This document shows positions 15,665 through 23,636 of a stretch of DNA of 25,408 nucleotides, one piece after another. This stretch comes from Microcoleus asticus IPMA8 (GTDB lineage: Bacteria; Cyanobacteriota; Cyanobacteriia; Cyanobacteriales; Microcoleaceae): assembly GCF_013179805.1 (NCBI RefSeq), contig NZ_SRRZ01000114.1, positions 1-25,408 on the forward strand, in the 5' to 3' direction. The notes below the pieces were generated by a model. That model did not search any database and was not told the origin of the DNA. It saw only the letters and a program-made list of their open reading frames with translations. The position numbers were made by a program, and so were the translations under genes. The first letter of the stretch is position 1. Each line of letters starts with the position of its first letter.

Positions 15665-15743
15665 GAATAATCTCAATGTAACGCACGCACGGATCGCCCT
15701 AAGCAGGGCGATCCGCGCGCACCTTACCAAGAATAATCTCAAT
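15665..15743. repeat. Hairpin flanked by 13-bp direct repeats (possible miniature element)
   Basis: GAATAATCTCAAT occurs at 15665-15677 and again at 15731-15743. Between them is an 11-bp perfect palindrome, CGGATCGCCCT (15690-15700) and its complement (15705-15715), with loop AAGC. Direct repeats around a palindrome resemble a small inserted element with a target duplication. The hairpin could also terminate transcription of the minus-strand gene at 15755-16081. Confidence 0.55.
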
Positions 15744-15754
15744 ACAAATGAGTC

Positions 15755-16081
15755 CTAAGTATCCATCGCCAATCTACCAGCAGCAGCCCGCTGCATGGTA
15801 CTAACTCGCAGCGAGTTAGAGAATACTCCTTGACCTTGCAGTTCAGGGATAGCAGGTTTAACTTCAACTTTCACCAACCGGGCAGTACAGATAAAAACCG
15901 TTTGATCGGCTAAATGGAAAGTCAACCAAGGTTGGTTTAACAAATGCAGCACTTCGTCTTGGAATTCTTGTGCAGGCATCGGAATAGTAAAGGTTTCGGT
16001 GTGACCTTCCACATAATGAAATGTCACTTGAGTCGTGTTCTCTTTATCTTGAGTTAATTTGCCAAAAGAACCTGCGCGCAT
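15755..16081 (-). CDS. Small conserved cyanobacterial-type protein of unknown function
   Basis: About 108 residues, mainly alternating beta strands: QVTFHYVEGHTETFTIPMP, then FQDEVLHLLNQPWLTFHLADQTVFICTARLVKVEVKPAIPELQG. The C-terminus is basic and polar. No signal peptide, membrane segment or catalytic motif is visible, so it should be a small soluble protein. I do not recognise the family but it reads like a conserved single-domain protein. ATG 16081 has GGAG nine bases upstream; a TTG at 16096 is possible. An AT-rich terminator separates it from the lyase gene upstream, so it probably has its own promoter. Confidence 0.6.
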   Translation of the reverse strand: MRAGSFGKLTQDKENTTQVTFHYVEGHTETFTIPMPAQEFQDEVLHLLNQPWLTFHLADQTVFICTARLVKVEVKPAIPELQGQGVFSNSLRVSTMQRAAAGRLAMDT

Positions 16082-16106
16082 AAATCTTGCTCCCAAACTT
16101 TAGACT

Positions 16107-16150
16107 ATAAAAAAATTCAGAATTAAATGTAAAAGATTGAATTCTGAATT
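16107..16150 (-). terminator. AT-rich intrinsic terminator of the lyase gene
   Basis: On the minus strand AATTCAGAATT and AATTCTGAATT (16140-16150 and 16114-16124) form an 11-bp perfect stem with a 15-nt loop, followed by a run of T (complement of 16109-16115). It lies about 100 bp past the stop of the aspartase-like gene. The stem is AT-rich and therefore weak. Confidence 0.55.
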
Positions 16151-16253
16151 CTTTAACTTTAACCTGTGACAGCCGTTAGGCACAACTCAGAAGGCAGAAT
16201 GCAGCATTCAATCAATTTCAGCCTTCTAGTTTCTAGCTGATAGCTTCGAGATC

Positions 16254-17678
16254 CTAAGCGTTAGCAGAAGATGCCGGCATCGCACTCATTTTTTCTAAAT
16301 CTAGAACTTTTGCCAAGTCTTCTGCACTCATTAAACCCCTTTCTAGCACAATTTGCCGCAAAGATTTGCCTGTTTCTAAAGATTCTTTAGCGACAGCGGC
16401 GGCGTTGAGATAGCCGATGTGAGTGTTGAGGGCGGTAACAAGGGCGAGACTGCCTTCAGCATAAGCGAGACACCGATCGCCCTTAGCTTCAATTTTGGCG
16501 AGGCATTGTGTAGTCAGGGCGCTGATGGTATTGCCTAAAATTTCGATGCTGTGAATGAGATTGTAGGCAATCAGGGGCATCATCACGTTCAATTCTAATT
16601 GTCCCGCTTGGGCTGCCAGGGCGATCGCGCTATCGTAACCCATAACTTGAAAACAAACCATCGATGTCATTTCTGCCATCACAGGATTGTATTTTCCCGG
16701 CATAATTGACGAACCGGGTTGCACGGGAGGCAGTTGAATTTCTTTCAAACCCGTTTTCGGCCCTGAGTCCATCAAACGCAAGTCATGGGACATTTTAACG
16801 CAATCCTGAGCGAGATTTCGCAGTGCACCGGAGACATTTACAAACGGTGCCATACTTTGCATAGCTGCCATTAAATGCCTTGCTGGTTTCAAGGGGTGGT
16901 CGATTAATTCTGAGAGAATATCAGCAACTTTTTGACTGTATTCAGGGTGAGTATTTAAGCCTGTTCCTGCCGCACTTCCCCCCAATCCCAGGGATGTCAA
17001 ATCATCGGATGCCCTGTCAATTCTCAAGGTATGTTCTCTGAGAATTTGCGCCCAAGCGCCGAAGGTATCGCCGAGTCGAACCGGCACAGCATCTTGCATA
17101 TGAGTGCGGCCGGATTTTACAATATCTTTGAATTCTTCTGCTTTGTTTTCTAGGGCAACTACGGCATCCGACAAAGCCGGAAACAGAGTTTTTTCTAATG
17201 CCAACAATCCGCCGATCCGAATCGCCGTCGGAATCACATCATTGGTCGATTGACCGTAGTTTACATGATCGTTGGGACTGACGCGCTTGTAGTTGCCTTT
17301 TTCCTCGCCCATAATTTCCAAAGCGCGATTTGAAAGAACTTCATTAACATTCATGTGGTGAGAAGTTCCAGCCCCGGCTTGGTAGACATCAACTACGAAT
17401 TGGTCGCGCAATTTGCCCGCTAGGATTTCATCTGCTGCTTGGATAATTGCTTGACTGATGTCTTCTGGAATGCAGGCGAGTTCGCCATTAGCGATCGCCG
17501 TTGCTTTTTTAATTAAAACACAAGCATCAACGTATGTTGATAAAGGCTTAATGCCGCTGATCGGGAAATTTTCAATAGCCCTTAGAGTTTGGATGCCATA
17601 ATACACATTAGATGGGATTTGTTTGTCTCCCATAGAGTCGCTTTCGGTGCGGTAGCTGATGGTTGGGTGTTCGCTCAT
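16254..17678 (-). CDS. aspA: Aspartate ammonia-lyase (aspartase/fumarase superfamily)
   Basis: This 474-residue enzyme should reversibly cleave aspartate to fumarate and ammonia in the cytoplasm, linking nitrogen and carbon metabolism. Superfamily signatures are all present: VYQAGAGTSHHMNVNEV at 98-114, NDHVNYGQSTND at 136-147, the RTHMQDAVP loop at 191-199, GGSAAGTGLNT at 233-243 and the catalytic-serine loop GSSIMPGKYNP at 322-332. The N-terminal YYGIQTLRAIENFPISG and DQFVVDVYQ follow aspartase more closely than class II fumarase; the QDAVP and GDTFGAWA region also fits aspartase. The start ATG 17678 is clear. It is divergent from the XPB-partner gene. Fumarase activity cannot be excluded from sequence alone. 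Confidence 0.8.
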   Translation of the reverse strand: MSEHPTISYRTESDSMGDKQIPSNVYYGIQTLRAIENFPISGIKPLSTYVDACVLIKKATAIANGELACIPEDISQAIIQAADEILAGKLRDQFVVDVYQAGAGTSHHMNVNEVLSNRALEIMGEEKGNYKRVSPNDHVNYGQSTNDVIPTAIRIGGLLALEKTLFPALSDAVVALENKAEEFKDIVKSGRTHMQDAVPVRLGDTFGAWAQILREHTLRIDRASDDLTSLGLGGSAAGTGLNTHPEYSQKVADILSELIDHPLKPARHLMAAMQSMAPFVNVSGALRNLAQDCVKMSHDLRLMDSGPKTGLKEIQLPPVQPGSSIMPGKYNPVMAEMTSMVCFQVMGYDSAIALAAQAGQLELNVMMPLIAYNLIHSIEILGNTISALTTQCLAKIEAKGDRCLAYAEGSLALVTALNTHIGYLNAAAVAKESLETGKSLRQIVLERGLMSAEDLAKVLDLEKMSAMPASSANA

Positions 17679-18051
17679 ATGGCTTTGTTTGTGATGATTG
17701 GGAATTGGGATTTTTTTTAAACGCTGCTGACTGTCACTGCTGTTTTACCGCGCCGGCGGACGCAGTAAAATACAAGTCACGATTGTAAATAATTATCTCA
17801 CACTCCGAGTTGAATCTCAAAACTCAAATTTTAAATTAAGATTTTTCCCTAAATTTGTGAAGAGTAGTTGTGTAATCCCAAGTTTTTGAGTTTGCCTAAT
17901 TTTGGACTTTATTAGATAAGATTTGCCTGTTTAACAATAAATATTAAACCATGCTTCGGATTTTTGTAACAAAAATTCAAATTACAAATCGGGGAAAGTT
18001 GTTATATTTGGTAGCACAAACAATTTTGCAGCAGGCGAATTGCCAAAAATT
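17679..18051. promoter_or_regulatory. Divergent intergenic region upstream of aspA and the XPB-partner gene
   Basis: About 370 bp of AT-rich DNA with no gene. Promoters for both divergent genes must be here, but I cannot place one with confidence. A GC-rich island (17749-17763, CGCGCCGGCGG-like) is flanked by TTTTAC (17743-17748) and GTAAAA (17765-17770), a weak 6-bp inverted repeat. Confidence 0.4.
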
Positions 18052-19917
18052 ATGCCGCGTTACCAAACCCTAGATGATGTTACTACCCTTCAAGAGGCAC
18101 TCGAAGGAATAATTGTTGAAGATTTAAAAAAGCTGAATGCACTGCTGTCGGGCGATCGTAAATTAACCCGCAAAGCTGACCTGGTTGCTGGGATTAAACA
18201 GCAAATGCAGGGAGAAAAACTTAAGCAAGTTTGGGCGCAATTAGACGACCTGCAAAAAGCTGCCGTAGCGGAAGTTATACATGGGTCAGGTGGTGGCTAT
18301 GATGCCGATGTATTTATGGCGAAATACGGACAACAACCAAACTGGGGAAAGAGCGATCGCTATGGATACAACCGAGAACCATCCCTACTATGCTTGTTCT
18401 TCTACGGCACTGCGATACCCTACGATCTTGAAGAAAACTTGCTGAAGTTTGTGCCAAAACCTCAAGCAACTTCCTTAAATCTGGTTGGCGATGTACTGCC
18501 AGATAATTTTATAATTCGTGTAGAAAAACATAACTTTCGTACATCTAAAAGAGAGGTATCCGAGTACGAACTTCCTTTGACAATTTTTGAAATGGAACGG
18601 GCAGCCTCAAAGGATTTGGAAGCAGTTTTGCGTCTGATTCAGTCGGGCAAAGTTGCCGTTAGTGAGAAAACCGCATTACCTGGTGCCGCAACTCTGAAAG
18701 CGATCGCCGCCGTATTGCAAGGGGGTGATTTTTATAACGACGAACAGCGCCAAGCTACCTTGGAAAAAGGCGATATATTCTACGAGGTTGGTAACATCAA
18801 ATCCTTTGCTTGGGCCACGATCGCCCAAGCGAGCAAATTCGCCGAACTATCGGGCAAAAAGCTAGTTTTGACCAAAGCGGGACAGAAAGCTTTGCAAGAA
18901 TCACCTGCCAAAGGTTTACAGACATCATGGAAGCGCTGGTTAAAAACAAACTCTTTTGATGAATTTCGCCGCATTGATGCGATTAAAGGACAAACTGGCA
19001 AGGGGGCGCGCGGCATGACAGCGGTGGCGGGGCGGAGAGAGGCGATCGCCTCAAGGCTAGCAGAATGTCCTGTCGGTAAATGGATTCTGTTTAGCGAATT
19101 TAGCAGGTATATGTTGGCAACAGGGAATCGGTTTGAAGTAACGCGCGATCCCGACAATCTCTATATTTCTGAATTTGGGTATGGTAACTTAGGATATTCG
19201 GGCAGTCACGATTGGCATATTCTGCAAGAAAGATATATGCGCTGCCTGTTGTTTGAGTATGTTGCTACCCTGGGAATAATTGATGTTGCCTATGCCGATC
19301 CGTCCCTCGTACCCAGCGATTTTGACGATCTTTGGGGTACGGACGATTTGAGATTTCTCAGCCGCTACGACGGCTTAATATCTTTTCGCCTGACAGCTTT
19401 GGGGGCTTACTGTTTGGGATTGACTCAGAATTACACCGCGCCAGCAATTGAGTTCCGTAAAACACTCCGCGTACTGCCCAATTTAGATATTGTTGTAGCA
19501 GGAGAAGGCATCGCGACATCAGATGCGATCGTCCTCGATCTCTATGCTAAAAAAGTTTCAGATGTCGTCTGGCAACTAGATCGACAAAAGCTATTTACCG
19601 CCATTGAAGCCGGATACCCGCTAGCCGAATTTAAAGAAGTTTTAGAGACAAGAAGTATCGAACCGCTACCCGAAACCGTACAGCAATTTCTGACGGATGT
19701 TACAGAACGAGCGAATAGTTTGCAAGATGTAGGAACTGTCAAGTTAATCGAATGTACAAACGCCCATTTAGCAGTGTTGATTGCCAATGATTCCCGTACC
19801 AAAAAATTCTGTCAGCTAGCGGGCGATCGCACTTTGGCGGTTCCATTGTCCCAGGAAACTAAATTTCGCAACGCCCTGCGGCAGATCGGCTACGTCTTAC
19901 CCCAGCGGGATAAATAA
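18052..19917 (+). CDS. Helicase-associated protein with XPB/Ssl2 N-terminal-like domain (partner of the XPB helicase)
   Basis: This protein of about 621 residues (625 from a TTG at 18040) has no helicase motifs of its own. Numbered from the TTG, residues about 472-620 form a Helicase_C_3-type (XPB/Ssl2-like, N-terminal) domain, starting FRKTLRVLPNLDIVVAGEG and passing through WQLDRQKLFTAIEAGYPLAEFKEVLE and IEPLPETVQQFLTDVTERA. The N-terminal 450 residues include winged-helix-like stretches and a conserved EFSRYMLATGNRF segment. In mycobacteria a protein of this kind (Rv0862c) is encoded next to the XPB helicase (Rv0861c); here the XPB gene follows 309 bp downstream on the same strand. It may load or regulate the helicase in DNA repair, though the role is not established. 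Several HIP1 sites mark it as long resident. Confidence 0.75.
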   Translation: MPRYQTLDDVTTLQEALEGIIVEDLKKLNALLSGDRKLTRKADLVAGIKQQMQGEKLKQVWAQLDDLQKAAVAEVIHGSGGGYDADVFMAKYGQQPNWGKSDRYGYNREPSLLCLFFYGTAIPYDLEENLLKFVPKPQATSLNLVGDVLPDNFIIRVEKHNFRTSKREVSEYELPLTIFEMERAASKDLEAVLRLIQSGKVAVSEKTALPGAATLKAIAAVLQGGDFYNDEQRQATLEKGDIFYEVGNIKSFAWATIAQASKFAELSGKKLVLTKAGQKALQESPAKGLQTSWKRWLKTNSFDEFRRIDAIKGQTGKGARGMTAVAGRREAIASRLAECPVGKWILFSEFSRYMLATGNRFEVTRDPDNLYISEFGYGNLGYSGSHDWHILQERYMRCLLFEYVATLGIIDVAYADPSLVPSDFDDLWGTDDLRFLSRYDGLISFRLTALGAYCLGLTQNYTAPAIEFRKTLRVLPNLDIVVAGEGIATSDAIVLDLYAKKVSDVVWQLDRQKLFTAIEAGYPLAEFKEVLETRSIEPLPETVQQFLTDVTERANSLQDVGTVKLIECTNAHLAVLIANDSRTKKFCQLAGDRTLAVPLSQETKFRNALRQIGYVLPQRDK

Positions 19918-19986
19918 TACACCTGATACTATTAGTGTCGAAAATCACCCGAAAACCTTTTTATGTTTCGTTTATAGCTGAGTCCA

Positions 19987-20020
19987 GATCCCCCTAAATC
20001 CCCCTTAAAAAGGGGGACTT
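19987..20020. repeat. CCCCCTAAATCCCCC-type cyanobacterial palindromic repeat
   Basis: The segment has the form GATCCCCCTAAATCCCCC followed by AAAAAGGGGGACTTT. TCCCCCTT (19999-20006) pairs with AAGGGGGA (20010-20017). This sequence is a well-known dispersed repeat in filamentous cyanobacteria. It lies about 75 bp past the XPB-partner stop. Confidence 0.75.
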
Positions 20021-20033
20021 TGAGTATTTGTAG

Positions 20034-20091
20034 GGTGCGTCGCTGGCGATAAATCCTAAAAAAAGATCGACAATCTCAATCGCGACGCACC
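20034..20091. repeat. GGTGCGTCGC inverted repeat
   Basis: GGTGCGTCGC (20034-20043) and GCGACGCACC (20082-20091) are exact inverted 10-bp arms around about 38 nt. The TAGGGTGCGTCGC...GCGACGCACC form is another dispersed cyanobacterial repeat. Folding it would place a hairpin between the XPB-partner gene and the XPB gene. Confidence 0.65.
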
Positions 20092-20144
20092 TTATAACAT
20101 GGACTGGAGCAAATCAACCAAACTTTTCTGTTCTAACAAACTTA

Positions 20145-20226
20145 TTCCGTCTTCCTTTTTCCCTCTTCCGTCTTTCTTCTTCCGTCTTCCTTTTTCCCTC
20201 TTCCGTCTTCCTTCTTCCTTCTTCCT
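20145..20226 (+). repeat. Pyrimidine-rich TTCCGTCTTCC tandem repeat abutting the XPB start codon
   Basis: These 82 bases contain no A and only four G, all in CCGTC. A 21-nt unit (20145-20165) recurs exactly at 20180-20200, with shorter variants at 20166-20179 and 20201-20226. The tract ends directly at ATG 20227, so the XPB mRNA has a polypyrimidine leader and no Shine-Dalgarno sequence. Such repeats are common in Oscillatoriales genomes and may vary in copy number. Confidence 0.8.
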
Positions 20227-21912
20227 ATGACTTACGTTCCTGAAAATGCTTTAATCGTACAAAGCGATCGATCGATCTTACTAGAAGTTCACGCTCCCAC
20301 AGCACAACAGGCGCGAGAAGCGATCGCCCCCTTTGCCGAATTAATCAAAAGTCCCGAACACATCCACACCTATCGCATCACGCCCCTCAGCGTGTGGAAT
20401 GCGCGGGCGGCGGGAATGCCAGTTGAAGAGGCGATCGCAGCTTTGCGAAAGTATGCCAAGTATCCCATTCCTGAGTCCGTAGCGCAGGAAATTGAACTGT
20501 TGGGGGCGCGGTATGGATTAACTGTAATTGAAAGAATCGATGCGGCTAGCCCCGATTTACAACTGCGAATTGCCGATTTGCCCCTAGCAGAATTGCTGGT
20601 ACGGGACGATCGCGTCAAACCAATGTTGGGCAAGCGCATCTCCGATCTTTGCTTTCAAGTCGATGCCGGGAATCGCGGCGTACTCAAGCAAGCTTTACTA
20701 GCGGTGGGCTATCCGGCAGAAGATTTGGCTGGATATGTCGAGGGTGCCGAATTAGGGATTTCTTTGCGCGATCGTACTTTAGCGGACTTGCCCTTTAACT
20801 TGCGTGCTTATCAACAAGAAGCAGCAGAGGCATTCTATCAGGACGGGGAGGTAAAAGGTGGAAGTGGGACGATCGTCCTACCGTGCGGGGCTGGTAAAAC
20901 CATAGTCGGGATGTTAGCGATGAGTTTGGTCAAGCAAAAGACACTCATCCTCACCAGCAGTTTGACTTCAGTGCACCAGTGGCGCAGGGAAATATTAGAC
21001 AAAACGAGTTTAACTGAGGATGCGATCGCTGAGTACAGCAGTGTTACCAAACAGACGGCTGCTGTCACCCTATCGACTTACCAAATGCTAAGTTATCGAG
21101 CGAATAAAGATGATGAATTCCCGCATTTCGAGTTGTTTAATGCGGAATCGTGGGGACTGATTATTTATGATGAAGTCCATCTATTACCTGCACCGATATT
21201 TCGGATCACTGCTGAATTACAAGCACGACGCAGGTTAGGTTTAACAGCGACATTGATTCGCGAAGACGGGAAAGAAGGCGATGTATTCACATTGATTGGG
21301 CCCAAGCGCTATGACGTACCTTGGCGCGAATTGGAAGGACAGGGATTTATTGCCACTGCGAATTGTACGGAAATCCGGGTCGCCCAAAATGAGGCGGAAA
21401 AAATGGAATATGCCCTAGCGCCCCGCCGCAGCCAGTTTCGGATTGCTGCGGAAAATCCGGGTAAGTTGGATGTGGTGCAAAGTTTGTTGCAAAAGGAAGC
21501 GGGACACCGTATTTTAATTATTGGTGAGTATCTCGAACAGTTGGATGCGATCGCCAAAATTACCGAATTGCCTCTGATTACGGGGAAGACTAAACAGGCA
21601 GAGCGCGATCGGTTATACGAAGCATTCCGTCACAAAGAGATTCCCGGATTAATTCTATCTCGCGTGGGCAATTTTGCCGTCGATTTACCCGATGCCGATG
21701 TGTTAATTCAAGTATCGGGAAAGTATGGTTCTCGCCAAGAAGAAGCGCAGCGCCTCGGACGAATTCTCCGCCCCAAACCCGACGGACACAATGCCAGCTT
21801 TTATACATTAGTATCGCTACAAACTTGCGAGGAAGATTTTGCCCGACACCGCCAACTGTTTCTGACTGAACAGGGCTACAACTATCGCATCGAAGTTCAA
21901 AAAGATGTTTAG
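20227..21912 (+). CDS. XPB/Ssl2-type DNA repair helicase
   Basis: This 561-residue superfamily 2 helicase has all parts of bacterial XPB: an N-terminal damage-recognition-like domain (ALIVQSDRSILLEVHAP, then PFAELIKSPEHIHTYRITPLSVWNARAAG at 36-63), Walker A PCGAGKT at 219-225, DEVH at 315-318, LTAT at 339-342, the XPB-specific RED motif at 345-347, the VGNFAVDLPDADVLIQ region at 480-495 and motif VI QRLGRILRPK at 508-517. It is expected to be a 3'-5' ATP-dependent DNA translocase in repair. The N-terminus matches other bacterial XPB proteins from ATG 20227 on, so this start is right despite the missing Shine-Dalgarno sequence. Its likely partner is encoded just upstream. Its stop directly abuts the stop of the next, convergent gene. 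Confidence 0.9.
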   Translation: MTYVPENALIVQSDRSILLEVHAPTAQQAREAIAPFAELIKSPEHIHTYRITPLSVWNARAAGMPVEEAIAALRKYAKYPIPESVAQEIELLGARYGLTVIERIDAASPDLQLRIADLPLAELLVRDDRVKPMLGKRISDLCFQVDAGNRGVLKQALLAVGYPAEDLAGYVEGAELGISLRDRTLADLPFNLRAYQQEAAEAFYQDGEVKGGSGTIVLPCGAGKTIVGMLAMSLVKQKTLILTSSLTSVHQWRREILDKTSLTEDAIAEYSSVTKQTAAVTLSTYQMLSYRANKDDEFPHFELFNAESWGLIIYDEVHLLPAPIFRITAELQARRRLGLTATLIREDGKEGDVFTLIGPKRYDVPWRELEGQGFIATANCTEIRVAQNEAEKMEYALAPRRSQFRIAAENPGKLDVVQSLLQKEAGHRILIIGEYLEQLDAIAKITELPLITGKTKQAERDRLYEAFRHKEIPGLILSRVGNFAVDLPDADVLIQVSGKYGSRQEEAQRLGRILRPKPDGHNASFYTLVSLQTCEEDFARHRQLFLTEQGYNYRIEVQKDV

Positions 21913-22557
21913 TCAGCGATCGATAAATTCTTGGTAAAACTGCTCATGCAAACCTAAGAAATTATCCATCCCCTTCTTTGTCATATACCCGCTCTTCTTA
22001 CCAGTGTGCGGATTTTTTACGTAGCTATAAATTTCTTTTGAAACATTAGGATTCTCGCTCCACCTAATGTTGAACGCTGCATAGCTTGGGAAAAAGGTCA
22101 TTGCTGCATAAGCATCAATGTGGTCATGTATCCACCATGCCAATGCTGTCCAATCTTGAGTGCGATCGTAGTAAGGGATGAATGATGTAACAATAATACA
22201 TACTGTTGCTCCCATATACCCCTCTGAATCTTTTACGTCCCAGATATGTTCTGCATAGTTGGACTCATTACTGGCACAGTTGTACTGATTTTTATTCTCT
22301 GCTCCTTTGGCGTTCACCGCACAAGAACGATAAGCTGAGCGGATACTAATCCGACCAAGGGCATCTTGAATTGGTTCAAGCACTCTCTCACACAAATTCT
22401 TTCCTGCTGCGATCGCCAAGTCAGGATCGCTAGGAATGTTAGGGATACCTTGAATTTGAGAGATTTCCGAATAAAGAAACTCACGCATGAAAAAACTCTT
22501 AGAGAGTTGAACCCGTCCTAGTTCTTCCAAAGCTTTAACAGTTTGTGGCTTTCTCAT
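21913..22557 (-). CDS. Peptidase M15-like protein of unknown substrate
   Basis: This 214-residue protein has features of the M15 (D-Ala-D-Ala carboxypeptidase-like) zinc fold: ISIRSAYRSCAVN at 70-82, then HIWD with His104 and Asp107 in the place of the family's HxxxxxxD-type metal site, and a second histidine pair in AWWIHDHI (His144, His146). The spacing differs from classical M15A enzymes, so the zinc site is an inference. I know this type as a widespread hypothetical protein with a conserved end like GMDNFLGLHEQFYQEFI. No signal peptide is present, which argues against a standard periplasmic enzyme. Its stop codon touches that of the XPB gene (21912/21913). Confidence 0.5.
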   Translation of the reverse strand: MRKPQTVKALEELGRVQLSKSFFMREFLYSEISQIQGIPNIPSDPDLAIAAGKNLCERVLEPIQDALGRISIRSAYRSCAVNAKGAENKNQYNCASNESNYAEHIWDVKDSEGYMGATVCIIVTSFIPYYDRTQDWTALAWWIHDHIDAYAAMTFFPSYAAFNIRWSENPNVSKEIYSYVKNPHTGKKSGYMTKKGMDNFLGLHEQFYQEFIDR

Positions 22558-22747
22558 ATAATGAACTACAGCAATTAGAGGTGAATAGCTTAATGTTAAA
22601 CACTGACAGATAATTTAGAAGCATTGTTGCAGCCCAAAGCAACGTTCCGGTTGAGTGGCTAGAAATAACTTTTGCATCACCACCAATATCTTTCGGTAGT
22701 CCGCTCCAACCGGGTTGTTAGAGCGCGGCGATCGCCACTTGACGCTG

Positions 22748-22954
22748 TTATTGTCCGCGTCCTGGTTTGCAATCTGCAAAACCTAATGCCTGCGTATCAA
22801 GGAAACTAGCGATCGCCATCTCAATGACTGCTTCGATTGGGTATTCAATTTCAGCAGCACGAGCAATTAGGGCAGCACGAATTCGTTCAGGAAAACGTCC
22901 TAAAATAACTTCGGCATCAGCGAGGGAAAGTTGCTCTTGAAGTTTGGCTTGCAT
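22748..22954 (-). CDS. Small 68-aa protein downstream of GIY-YIG nuclease
   Basis: A short, mostly helical protein: LSLADAEVILGRFPERIRAAL, then EIEYPIEAVIEMAIASFLDTQ and a polar tail. It has no recognised domain. Its ATG at 22954 lies four bases after the stop of the GIY-YIG reading frame (22959-22961), so the two were made as an operon. The helical, acidic character would suit a small partner or inhibitor of the nuclease, but this is only inference. It contains one HIP1 site. Confidence 0.55.
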   Translation of the reverse strand: MQAKLQEQLSLADAEVILGRFPERIRAALIARAAEIEYPIEAVIEMAIASFLDTQALGFADCKPGRGQ

Positions 22955-22958
22955 GGCT

Positions 22959-23337
22959 TTACATCTCAGTTGGAATTTGGACGTTGTAAGGGGGTTCAGC
23001 AGCTCTTAGAATGATGGCTTCTAGCTCCAATAGTAACGCAGGGTTCTCAAGCGTGAGAAATTGTCTGTACTGCAATCCGTATGTCTTCATCGCTATATTT
23101 ATCGAGCCATGCCCACAAAAAAGCTTTGTGCCCACCACTGAAGCGACCTCGTAAGCTCTTGGTTTTACCGATGTAGAGCAATCCATCAGTTCTGTGCCTG
23201 ATTGCATAAATGCCAGGACGCGCAGGAATACTCTCAAACCCACGGGTCAATGGTTGACATTGCTCAAACGGAATGAAAGCAATCGCGTCTAGAATTCTTC
23301 GTGCTTGGATTTGGAGGTCAGAATCATTCGTTGGCAT
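22959..23337 (-). pseudogene. GIY-YIG nuclease family protein, frameshifted
   Basis: From ATG 23337 (MPTNDSDLQIQARRILDAI) the protein reads into a GIY-YIG nuclease domain: RPGIYAIRHRTDGLLYIGKTKSLRGRF holds the GIY and YIG motifs and the conserved arginine. The frame ends at a TGA (23047-23049), but the normal C-terminus, ENPALLLELEAIILRAAEPPYNVQ, continues in the next frame to 22959. A single base lost near 23044-23050 explains this. It is either a recent inactivation or a base-calling error. An upstream ATG at 23379 adds 14 residues that look less conserved. The predicted role, cutting DNA, is not known for this small family. Confidence 0.7.
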
Positions 23338-23636
23338 GAAGGCAAGAAGGCTAATTGCACAGAAATCATAATCCCACAAATTCTGTTACAACCATCATCA
23401 ACTAGGGATGGTTTCCTGCGCGATCGCACAGAGAAGGCGATCGATCCCGAGCTGATTTGAGCCTTGGCCGTGCCTGTGTTTTTCTAGGATATGGGAAAGG
23501 GGCGAGCGATCGAGGGAAGTTGCGGGCGATCGGGTTTCACCTGTCTGTAAAAAATGTAACGTTCGCACTCACCGGACGCTAGTAATTTCTGCACCATAAC
23601 CGATCAACTCTCTGCGGTTGGTGTGCATGGGCGTTG

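Noticed and set aside
16254..17678. Class II fumarase (fumC) call
   Set aside because: The superfamily motifs fit both, but the N-terminal YYGIQTLRAIENF region and QDAVP loop are closer to aspartase; kept only as an alternative.
20145..20226. CRISPR array
   Set aside because: The repeated units are short, of unequal length and without unique spacers; it is a low-complexity tandem repeat.
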